This document shows, piece after piece, positions 44,467-53,139 of a stretch of 64,000 nucleotides of DNA. The first letter of the stretch is position 1. Every line of letters starts with the position of its first letter. The DNA lies in the NCBI GenBank assembly GCA_026874595.1, contig CM049308.1, positions 12,914,001 through 12,978,000 on the forward strand. Reading direction: 5' to 3'. A program made the translations under genes and the position numbers. The notes below the pieces were generated by a model. It made no database searches, was not told where the DNA came from, and saw only the letters and a list, made by a program, of their open reading frames with translations. This DNA comes from Sipunculus nudus. Its lineage: Eukaryota > Annelida > Sipuncula > Golfingiida > Sipunculidae.

Positions 44467-45924
44467 TTATCCCCAGAAAAGTCCATGGTCTGGTATGTTG
44501 TGGTTGGCTGGGTCCTCGTCCGGAATTCTAAGTAAAACTTCTTTATAGTTCTGTACTCTGGTTTTTACTTGTTCTTGATCCCGGTTTTGGTGAGCGTGCA
44601 TGAGTTTCCAGTACTTGTTGAAAAGAATATTGATGATATGATCATAGTTTTGGTGATTTAGTGGCATCCCAATCATGTTTAAAGCATACATAAATTCCTT
44701 GGAGCATCTGTTTACTAAGTCCATTTCAGTATCTGCGTCTTGGTAATACATCTGACTTGTGGCAAGATGATAAAAAAGTTGAGTTGGGGTCAATGACTCT
44801 GTGTTTGTTGATGTTTCCTGCTGAGTGGCTGATGGCTCTGTATTTGTTGAAATTGTTGCAGTAGCTGGTTTTTTCTGTTTCTTCGTTTGGGTGTGTTGTG
44901 TTTTCACAGTAGGTGGAGGAGTAGTCTGGGTTAACTTTGTTCTGGAGGTGACTTGGTCTGTCTGAATCTGTTTTGTTTTGACTTTTGTTGCAGGCGGATC
45001 TGTCTGTGTGGTCTTGGCTTCCTTGGCCGGAGATGGTGGTAGTGGAGATAACATCGGAGGTAAGTCTATTTCCATGGCAACGTCTGAGCTGGCCGGAGTG
45101 TATGTAAGCGATCTCCTGGTTTGAAGTGTAGATCGTTCCTCTTGAGTTTTAGTTGGTGTCTGTTCTGGTTGTGCCTTGGCGTGTAAGAGTTGTTTCCTAA
45201 GTTGTCGATAGGTGGCGCATCCTTTGTAGCTGCTGGCATGGTTCTGTTGACAATTGAAACACCTGTTGCTTGTTTGTTTACAATTTCTAGTGTGATGACC
45301 TGGGTCTCCGCACTTGTAACATCTTTGAGTATTGTTGCATCCACGTGCTGGGTGCCCCCATTCACAGCAACGACCACAGAAAGGCAGGTAAACATCTTGA
45401 TATTGTTCTGTCTGATATCTATTGTAGGCGAGTGTTAATCCGTCTTGTAACGCTTGACTGGCGCTGTGAGAGTCATTGAAAATGACTTTTACTCTGTGTG
45501 TAGGCTGTTGGTTGCGGGCGTTCTTAAGGCGGATCACTTGAGTGGCTGATGGAAGTTTTTCTTGAATCAGTTGTAGTAGTTCTGACTCGGAGGTCTGTGG
45601 ATGGATCCCTTTAACTACAATAGGGAATTCTTTTGGCTTGAAATTGGATCTGGTGCGTTTCTTTGGTCGATGAGTTGTAGTCTTGATATGGGTAATATGA
45701 CGGAATTCCGGTGTTGTGACCCACTCTGTCTTGTTGCGGAGTCGTGGCAAATGCTGTGTTTCTGTCGGGTGTACGTATAGGTAGTTTCTGGACTTGGTTG
45801 CGGCATCGAAAATGATGTCGGGGAAGGTCTTCTTGAGCAGTTTGTACAATGCAAATCTGTTCTCTAATACTGTAGGGTTTACTCCCTCAATGAGTAGTCC
45901 CGTGGGGTTTTCCATGCTTGTCAT
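44467..45924 (-). CDS. Gag-like ORF1 protein of B2 (three zinc knuckles)
   Basis: A 485-residue protein. I choose ATG 45922-45924 (MTSMENPTGLLIEGV) by alignment with the B1 start. An ATG three codons upstream (45931-45933) is also possible, while the upstream GTG-led extension is not credible. The N-terminal region PDIIFDAATKSRNYLYVHPT matches B1 and B3. A PRE_C2HC-like region (FPIVVKGIHP...) precedes knuckles CGRCCEWGHPARGC, CYKCGDPGHHTRNC and CFNCQQNHASSYKGC. A long T/Q/K-rich linker with repeated TQT motifs follows, then a C-terminal domain (PTQLFYHLATSQMYY...) similar in position to the end of B1 and B3. Likely an RNA-binding Gag. The frame is intact. Confidence 0.85.
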   Translation of the reverse strand: MTSMENPTGLLIEGVNPTVLENRFALYKLLKKTFPDIIFDAATKSRNYLYVHPTETQHLPRLRNKTEWVTTPEFRHITHIKTTTHRPKKRTRSNFKPKEFPIVVKGIHPQTSESELLQLIQEKLPSATQVIRLKNARNQQPTHRVKVIFNDSHSASQALQDGLTLAYNRYQTEQYQDVYLPFCGRCCEWGHPARGCNNTQRCYKCGDPGHHTRNCKQTSNRCFNCQQNHASSYKGCATYRQLRKQLLHAKAQPEQTPTKTQEERSTLQTRRSLTYTPASSDVAMEIDLPPMLSPLPPSPAKEAKTTQTDPPATKVKTKQIQTDQVTSRTKLTQTTPPPTVKTQHTQTKKQKKPATATISTNTEPSATQQETSTNTESLTPTQLFYHLATSQMYYQDADTEMDLVNRCSKEFMYALNMIGMPLNHQNYDHIINILFNKYWKLMHAHQNRDQEQVKTRVQNYKEVLLRIPDEDPANHNIPDHGLFWG

Positions 45925-46019
45925 GACAAGCATAAAGACGGCGAAAAGCACGCAAAATGAAGCTCTGTCGAAAAACACGTCCACACTAGTGAAGCGCTAA
46001 CACGACTGTGTGTGCTGAT

Positions 46020-46031
46020 GGTGAAATGGAT
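46020..46031. repeat. Target-site duplication of B2, right copy
   Basis: GGTGAAATGGAT, identical to 44227-44238. Its last base overlaps the start of the P2 tail. Confidence 0.82.
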
Positions 46032-47497
46032 AGACTAGACTAGAACTAGTATTTTGAGTCACTAGACAGACACGGTTGAGGTGGTCTGGGACCACCGCCC
46101 CGGCCTGTCTCTTTAGACTATAATTTTGATGTCGAAAATTGCCACACAAGCCAAGCCAAGGAGCCGCGAAAGCCACCAGCACGCACCCGCACCGGTGATC
46201 GTGAAAGCTACATCATCCACACCCACAAAGCCCCGAGCGGGCCACTCACCGCACGGATATCAGCAGCAAAGCCGCTGCCCCCACGACCCCGGCCGCGAGC
46301 GACATCCCCGAGCAGAATGCGCACCACAACAGAGAGACCCCAACACAAGCAGGGAAACCCAGATCACCGCCAGAACAACCTCTACCGCGAAGAGCCGGAC
46401 TTCCTGTGACTTGGATCGGGCAGGCTGTCTTGGCTTGGTCTTCGGCTGGTCCCCGAGCAGTGGGCCTAAAGTTGTCTGTCTGCCCACTGTCAGGGATTCT
46501 TGGCTTGTCTTGCTAGTCTTGACTTGGGTTCCGGCTGTCGGGGTGGTCTTGTCTTCTTCTTGGCTTGTCCTAGGGCTACCAGTCTTGACTTGTCTTGAGG
46601 CTTGGTCTTGGGTCTTGGTCTTGTGGCAGGCAGCGGACCTAAAGTTGTCTGTCTGTCCGCTGCCAGGTCGATCAGTGATTGATTAGTCCTAAATAGGACT
46701 GTTGGGGGGTTAGTCCTAAAGAGGACTGTTGGGGGTCTTGTCTGGTCTGTCTGGAGCTGTCCCGGTGTAGGTCTGGGTAGTCGTCTTGGAAGTTGCTGTC
46801 AGTGGGCGGATGGGGTGTGCGCTCGTCTGGGTACCCTCTAATCTTCCGCTGGTGGTGTAGGGGGGCTGCCGCAGGACTTGCGCGTCGGTGTCGGATGCTG
46901 CTGTTGGTGGTTGTCAGGGGTAGTAGTTGTCCTTGGTGGGGGTGGGGGGGGGGGGGCCGTAGATTTCTTTATAATTTTATAAGTATCACATGGGATTTTT
47001 TAAGAAAATACCTCATGATCATTTACCCTTATATTGGCCTAAATGAGATATCTATATGAGATATCTTTATAGTTAGAAATCTAGCCGGCCGATGGAGCTC
47101 TCAGTTTGTACTTTTATATTAAGTATCACATAAATATTTATAAGAAATATTTACGATCATGTACTTTTATAGGAAATACTTATAAGAAGTATTTTTATAT
47201 AAGCGCAGACTGAGAGAAAAGGGGGCGGGGGAGTTGAGGCTAGTGGCGGCATCAGTTTCCATCCACTTGCTAGTGGCCGGCTTCAGTTTCCATGCCACTG
47301 GTCTGCCGGAGATGCTGTAAATTACTAATAAGATCTATAATTATATCTTATATATGAGCGTCGGATAACCAGATATTTCGTCGATATTGTGAAAAATACA
47401 AAAACAAAAGGGAGAAAAACCGGTAAAAAATCATAAAAAACGTGGGTTAGTGTGCATGAAAAAATGATGAGTGAGGTGGTGTATTTACATGAGTTGT

Positions 47498-47548
<51 letters not shown>

Positions 47549-48950
47549 TTAAAAGTTAATGGTGTATAAAACAGCATGGTGCATTTTTTGTACATGGGTT
47601 TAGTATGGCTCTATTCTAATTGGGGGTGTATTAGTATTTGTTAGTGGATCGGTGTTGTGTCGGTGAATATGTATTTTCCAGAGTTGTGTCTTGTTTTAAT
47701 CTCCGGCAATAATAGTGTCCCGGTTTGGGCACTTTGCCTTCGATTTGTGTTATTATTGTTCTTTAATAAAATGTTGTGTATTTCTGAGTATTAATTGTTC
47801 TGTGTTCCTTGTAGTTTTTGCTTTTATTTTGTTTGGTTTTTATTTTATGGAAAGGTAAAACGCGTCTCGACCGAGCCGGCGAATTACTCATCCCATATCA
47901 GGTGACGTTAGGTGTGTTGTTTAATTGAAGATGCTATGAATAAATCTCCGACAATAGTAGTGACCCGGTTTGGGCACTTTGTCTTTGATTTATGTCATTA
48001 TTGTCCTTTATTAAAATATTGTGTATTACTGAGTGTTAGTAGTTCTATGTTCCTTGTAGTTTCTGCTTTTATTCTGTTTGGTTTTTATTTTAGTGGGAAG
48101 GTAAAACGCGTCTCGACCGAGCCTGCGAATTACTCATCCCATATTTGGTGGTGATTGGTATGTTGTTTAATTGGAGATGTAATGGATAAATCTCAGACAA
48201 TAGTAGTGACCCGGTTTGGGCACTTTGTCTTTGATTCATGTTGTTGTGGGTTTTAATAAAGTTTTAGCTTAATATAAGGATGTTGTTTTGTTGTTTTTAA
48301 GGTGTTAGGGAGGTTGTATTTTACTAGACTGGTAAGTGATTGTTTTTGGGCGGGGGCGGTTTGCGCTCTTTTATGTGCTCTCTAATTTTTGTGTTTGTAC
48401 TGGGAGGGGGGGGGGGGGGGGGACGAGTGTAGTGAGGTTTGTTTACTGTGAGAGTTGTGTTTTTTGTTCGTGTGTGGTTTTTCTTTGTTGTCATGTCGGG
48501 GCGAGTGCTTTATTTTATTTTGATTGTGGGTTTTATTATCGTTTTGTTAGGAAATGGGTGGTTTTTGTGGTTTATTTTTATTGTTATATTGTTTGGGAGT
48601 CGGTTTGGTCGGGGGGCGGGGCTGATATGTTAATTAGGGGATGCCAGCTGCAGGGGAGTACAGGTATTGTGTTCCTCTGCAGCTAGGATCCGATGATTAA
48701 TTGATGGTCAGGGTGTTTTTTCTATTTTCCTATGTCTAATAGTTTTAAAGATATTTATTTATTTTCGTCAAAATTTCGTAGGGTTTTAGTATGGATAGAG
48801 TTTTTTGGGTTCCGTAAATTTCGAGTTTCTATTATTATTTCAAGTATGTTTGTTTCGTTCCTAAACTTTGTACGGGCCGTAGTTTTGATGAAAAGTTTGT
48901 ATGAAAGGATGGGGCGTATTCGAGGGTCGTGGGTCAATTAATGTAGGTCG
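46031..48950 (-). mobile_element. P2: noncoding retroelement unit (block P plus u1)
   Basis: This second copy of the unit begins with a TAGACTAGACTAG tail joined directly to the end of u3. Landmarks as in P1 are at 46458-46489 and 46629-46664 (constant-loop hairpins), 46686-46740 (palindromes), 47502-47547 (46-nt T run), about 47690-48230 (CCCGGTTTGGGC repeats) and 48637-48691 (u1 hairpin). Its u2 and u3 are missing: after the B3 insertion only 17 bp of the next block remain before P3 begins. Confidence 0.75.
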
Positions 48951-48964
48951 CGGCCCCGGCCTAG
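48951..48964. repeat. Target-site duplication of B3, left copy
   Basis: CGGCCCCGGCCTAG is repeated at 50764-50777. It is the same site as used by B1. Confidence 0.85.
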
Positions 48965-48982
48965 ACTAGATCTTGTAATTTT

Positions 48983-49049
48983 AAAGTCCATCAGACAGAT
49001 ACAGAACGAGTGGTCTGAGACCCCTGCACTGATCGTCTCTTTAAGACTA
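48983..49049 (-). other. 3'-terminal RNA fold of B3
   Basis: AGTC/GACT outer stem, AGAC/GTCT, inner hairpin GGTCTGAGACC and the conserved CTCTTTA strand, in the same order as in P, B1 and B2. Confidence 0.65.
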
Positions 49050-49189
49050 TAATTTTGAATGTTTTAGATGTTAGGTCCCAAAGTATTTCCGTAAAAAGGT
49101 TCGCTGAGTCGACTAGTAGCAATGCCTGGTGAAACTTCTGTAACGTTTTTTCTCGGAGATTCACTTTTATTTTTCAAAATTTTACGTCT

Positions 49190-50686
49190 TTAGTATATGG
49201 ATACATCAGTTCTGATCCTTTTTCGTGGGTTGACTGGTGATTTTTCCGGGGTAGCTTGGTCCACAATTTGGTGTAGAAATGGTCTGTTTAAATCCGTTCT
49301 GCATACAATAGCAGCAACTTGGTTGTATGCCCTGTTGTTTGATCTAAGAAAGGTATCCAAACCAGCGAGGTATTTGGTATCTTCTTCAGCCAGCTGTTGG
49401 TAGTTTCTAATAACTCCAATATTACCAAAAAAACTGGTAAAGTCCATAATCTCTTGAGGGGTGAGTTTTAGTTTTAAAATTGCTGTGATTGCAGATGAGC
49501 AGTATTCAAAAAAAGGCTTGGGGTCCATGTCCATATCAGTCAGATATGAGGTGGTAAAAGCTAAGATCATATACATAAACGCTTGTATATGATCGTCAAA
49601 CAACATAAACTCCAAGTGATCAGTCGGCATAGGTCCAGTTTGATTTTCCTGTTCTGTGGTTGTAGGAGGTGGTTTCAATTTTGGTGTCTGGGTGGTCTGA
49701 GATCTTGTGGTGGTCTTTTCTGGAGGTTCAGTTTGGCTGATTTTATTCTTGATCTTTGGTGTGGCTTGAACTTCCTTTATGGACTTTAGTTTGATGTCAG
49801 TCTGAGTAATAGCCGTTGTTGTGGTTTTGCTGGTACATGGGTCAGTTTGTGTGGTGGTCTCTGTTCTGGGGGTAGTCTGGGTAGCTTCCATATAGGAGGC
49901 TTGATTATCTGAGGAAGAACTGTTTTTGTTGACCATCTCAAAATTAGTAGTGGCTTGAAGAAATAGTTTCCTTTTACGCCGGTAGATGGCGCAACCCTTG
50001 TAGGCACTACTGTGTGGCTCCCCGCATCCACGACATCTTTTTGTGGTTGCTGTACAATCTTTAGTTTGATGATTTTCATCTGCACATCTGTAGCAAACTC
50101 TTTTGTTATTGCACTCTCGTGAAGAATGCCCCCATTGTGAACATTTCCCACAAAATGGGATGGTCACAGTCCGGTAGGCCTCGGCTTTGTAGGTGTTGAA
50201 AGCGATAACAATGCCCTTTTGTTGTATAGTGGTGGCTGCGGTCGGCTCGTGGAAAATCAACTTCACTTTTCTAGTGGGTGCTCCGTTGGGTCCATGTCGA
50301 AGCCTAATGGCGTGTTTACATCCTGGATACTGCTGCATAACATGTTGTAGTATTTCTGCCTCCTCCATATTGGGTGAAATTCCTTTAATGACGATTGGGT
50401 ATTCTTGTTGTCGGGGTGTAACTATCCGTTTCTTAGGTCGGTGTTTGACTTGGCGAATATTGTGGACCTCTCTGAACTCCGGAACCTGTCTCCATTCCTT
50501 TACATCCTTTAGTCTTGCGACGTGCTGTGAGTCTGTAGGATGGACGTATAAGTCTCCTCTAGTTCGCGCAGCTGCATCAAAGGAGATATCAGCAAATGCA
50601 CTTTTCAATAAACGGTAAATCGTAAAACGATTTTCCAGCACTGTTGTAGGTATCCCCGCTATGAGGAAACCACTGTCAGGTACCAT
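49190..50686 (-). CDS. Gag-like ORF1 protein of B3 (three zinc knuckles)
   Basis: A 498-residue protein starts at ATG 50684-50686 (MVPDSGFLIAGIP). The N-terminal ADISFDAAARTRGDLYVHPT block is shared with B1 and B2. A PRE_C2HC-like region (YPIVIKGISP...) leads to knuckles CGKCSQWGHSSREC, CYRCADENHQTKDC and CRGCGEPHSSAYKGC. A T/Q/K-rich linker with TQT repeats and a C-terminal region with a basic end (PRKRIRTDV) follow; that end may be a nuclear localisation signal. Expected to bind RNA and assist targeting. The frame is intact although no reverse transcriptase accompanies it, which argues for selection on the Gag itself. Confidence 0.85.
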   Translation of the reverse strand: MVPDSGFLIAGIPTTVLENRFTIYRLLKSAFADISFDAAARTRGDLYVHPTDSQHVARLKDVKEWRQVPEFREVHNIRQVKHRPKKRIVTPRQQEYPIVIKGISPNMEEAEILQHVMQQYPGCKHAIRLRHGPNGAPTRKVKLIFHEPTAATTIQQKGIVIAFNTYKAEAYRTVTIPFCGKCSQWGHSSRECNNKRVCYRCADENHQTKDCTATTKRCRGCGEPHSSAYKGCAIYRRKRKLFLQATTNFEMVNKNSSSSDNQASYMEATQTTPRTETTTQTDPCTSKTTTTAITQTDIKLKSIKEVQATPKIKNKISQTEPPEKTTTRSQTTQTPKLKPPPTTTEQENQTGPMPTDHLEFMLFDDHIQAFMYMILAFTTSYLTDMDMDPKPFFEYCSSAITAILKLKLTPQEIMDFTSFFGNIGVIRNYQQLAEEDTKYLAGLDTFLRSNNRAYNQVAAIVCRTDLNRPFLHQIVDQATPEKSPVNPRKRIRTDVSIY

Positions 50687-50763
50687 GCTTGTAGCTTTGT
50701 AGACACGAAGTCGAGAAACACTGTCAGGACGTCTTTTCTGTACGAAGGTCGAACTGACTCTGA

Positions 50764-50777
50764 CGGCCCCGGCCTAG
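50764..50777. repeat. Target-site duplication of B3, right copy
   Basis: CGGCCCCGGCCTAG, matching 48951-48964. It is followed by TGCCATGGCTTGACCTG and then the P3 tail. Confidence 0.85.
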
Positions 50778-50968
50778 TGCCATGGCTTGACCTGTAGATA
50801 GATAGAACTAGTATTTTGAGTCACTAGACAGACACGGTTGAGGTGGTCTGGGACCACCGCCCCGGCCTGTCTCTTTAGACTATAATTTTGATGTCGAAAG
50901 TTGCCACACAAGCCAAGCCAAGGAGCCGCGAAAGCCACCAGCACGCACCCGCACCGGTGACCGTGAAT

Positions 50969-51056
50969 CTGCAGAGGTAAATTAGACCCCTGCAGCTGGC
51001 ATCCCCTAATTTGCATACAAGGTCTCCACAATCAATTAAGCACAACTAAGGCCCGT
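50969..51056 (+). mobile_element. Antisense fragment of the C element 3' end
   Basis: These 88 bases are the reverse complement of about 60980-61069, the last part of C including its hairpin. They replace about 210 bp of P. It is the only retroelement piece in the array on the plus strand. It ends GGCCCGTAT, the same end as C at 60981, which defines the C 3' terminus independently. Confidence 0.8.
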
Positions 51057-52484
51057 ATCTTGGGTCGGGCAGGCTGTCTTGGCTTGGTCTTCAGCTGGTC
51101 CCCGAGCAGTGGGCCTAAAGTTGTCTGTTTGCCCACTGTCAGGGATTCTTGGCTTGTCTTGCTAGTCTTGACTTGGGTTCCGGCTGTCGGGGTGGTCTTG
51201 TCTTCTCTTGGCTTGTCCTAGGGCTACCAGTCTTGACTTGTCTTGAGGCTTGGTCTTGGGTCTTGGTCTTGTGGCAGGCAGCGGACCTAAAGTTGTCTGT
51301 CTGTCCGCTGCCAGGTCGATCAGTGATTGATTAGTCCTGAATAGGACTGTTGGGGGGGGGGAGTCCTAAAAAGGACTGTTGGGGGTCTTGTCTGGTCTGT
51401 CTGGAGCTGTCCCGGTGTAGGTCTGGGTAGTCGTCTTGGAAGTTGCTGTCAGTGGGCGGATGGGGTGTGCGCTCGTCTGGGTGCCCTCTATTCTTCCGCT
51501 GGTGGTGTGGGGGGGCTGCCGCAGTACTTGCGCGTCGGTGTCGGATGCTGCTGTTGGTGGTTGTCAGGGGTAGTAGTTGTCCTTGGTGGGGGTGGGGGGG
51601 CCGTAGATTTCTTTATAATTTTATAAGTATCACATGGGATTTTTTAAGAAAATACCTCATGATCATTTACCCTTATATTGTCCTAAATGAGATATCTATA
51701 TGAGATATCTTTATAGTTAGAAATCTAGCCGGCCGGTGGAGCTCTCAGTTTGTACTTTTATATTAAGTATCACATAAATATTTATAAGAAATATTTACGA
51801 TCATGTACTTTTATAGGAAATACTTATAAGAAGTATTTTTATATAAGCGCAGACTGAGAGAAAAGGGGGCGGGGGTAGTTGAGGCTAGTGGCGGCATCAG
51901 TTTCCATCCACTTGCTAGTGGCCGGCTTCAGTTTCCATGCCACTGGTCTGCCGGAGATGCTGTAAATTACTAATAAGATCTATAATTATACCTTATATAT
52001 GAGCGTCGGATAACCAGATATTTCGTCGATATTGTGAAAAATACAAAAACAAAAGGGAGAAAAACCGGTAAAAATCATAAAAAAACGTGGGTTAGTGTGC
52101 ATGAAAAAATGATGAGTGGGGTGGTGTATTTACATGAATTGTGCTCTTTTTTTTTTTTTTTTTTTTTTAAAAAGTTAATGGTGTATAAAACAGCATGGTG
52201 CATTTTTTGTACATGGGTTTAGTATGGCTCTATTCTAATTGGGGGTGTATTAGTATTGGTTAGTGGATCGGTGTTGTGTCGGTGAATATGTATTTTCCAG
52301 AGTTGTGTCTTGTTTTAATCTCCGGCAATAATAGTGTCCCGGTTTGGGCACTTTGCCTTCGATTTGTGTTATTATTGTTCTTTAATAAAGTATTGTGTAT
52401 TGCTAAGTATTAGTTGTTCTGTGTTCCTTGTAGTTTTTGTTTTTATTTTGTTTGGTTTTTTATTTTATGGAAAGGTAAAACGCG

Positions 52485-52496
52485 TCTCGTCCGAGC
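52485..52496. repeat. Target-site duplication of A2, left copy
   Basis: TCTCGTCCGAGC is repeated at 58807-58818. The empty site is present in P1 at about 34125-34136. Confidence 0.88.
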
Positions 52497-53139
52497 CATC
52501 CATAACCGTTACACCGCTCAGGCAATAACTAGGGTTTCTACGCCGCAGTTTTGCCTCTTCGGGTCCCCCTCATTCTGCACTGAGGTCGCCAGAACTGACA
52601 CGCCAGCTAGCCAGCTAGGTCCGGCCCGCCCTCGCCAACCGTCAACCACCGAGGAATCCCCCAGGTGTTCCGGGAGCCTGAGCCTCGCAACCTGCCAGTA
52701 ATGTCCGAGCGCTACCGGCCTGCCCCTGGACTATTCGCAGTCCCGTCATGAGCCTTGTCCCTTTCGACCAGGTACAGCTCTCGTTCGATCGGAGCCTTCT
52801 CGGGAGCCTTCTCGGGAGCCTTCTCTGGTGCTTTTGCCATCATGTCTTGAGCCTTGTCCCTGCTGGTCCTGACCGGACCCCCGGTTATTTTGACGTCTTG
52901 GAGCCTTGTCCCTGATCCTTTCGGGATCCCCGTAACTTTTTCCACCAAACGGCTGGCTCTACAGGGCCAGGTTCCATACTGCCGGCAACAGGCTGGCCTA
53001 CTCTTCTATCGAAAAACAGTATGGGGTCTTTTACGTGCCCGTCCCCTTCTGGACACGGGACCGCCATTTAACGTCCTCATCCGATGGACGGCCCGTGTTT
53101 GTCTTTTGCAGGCGGGCGCTGCGGTGCCCCGGAGCCTTT

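Larger units (their letters stand above)
44239..46019 (-). mobile_element. B2: gag-only non-LTR retroelement
   Basis: This 1.78-kb element lies between 12-bp duplications at the u3/P2 boundary. It has a leader containing AGTCGTGTTAG (compare AGTCGTGTATTAG in B1), one intact gag-like ORF, a short 3' region, the folded terminus (44262-44336) and an (AGTTC)n tail. It has no pol frame. Its protein differs strongly from those of B1 and B3, so it is a separate lineage with the same design. Confidence 0.85.
48965..50763 (-). mobile_element. B3: gag-only non-LTR retroelement
   Basis: This 1.80-kb element lies between 14-bp duplications at the same position of the backbone as B1. It has a 77-nt leader, one intact gag-like ORF, a folded 3' terminus (48983-49049) and a short (TCTAG)n tail. 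It has no pol frame. Its protein is nearer to B2 than to B1 in the N-terminal region, but clearly distinct from both. Confidence 0.85.
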
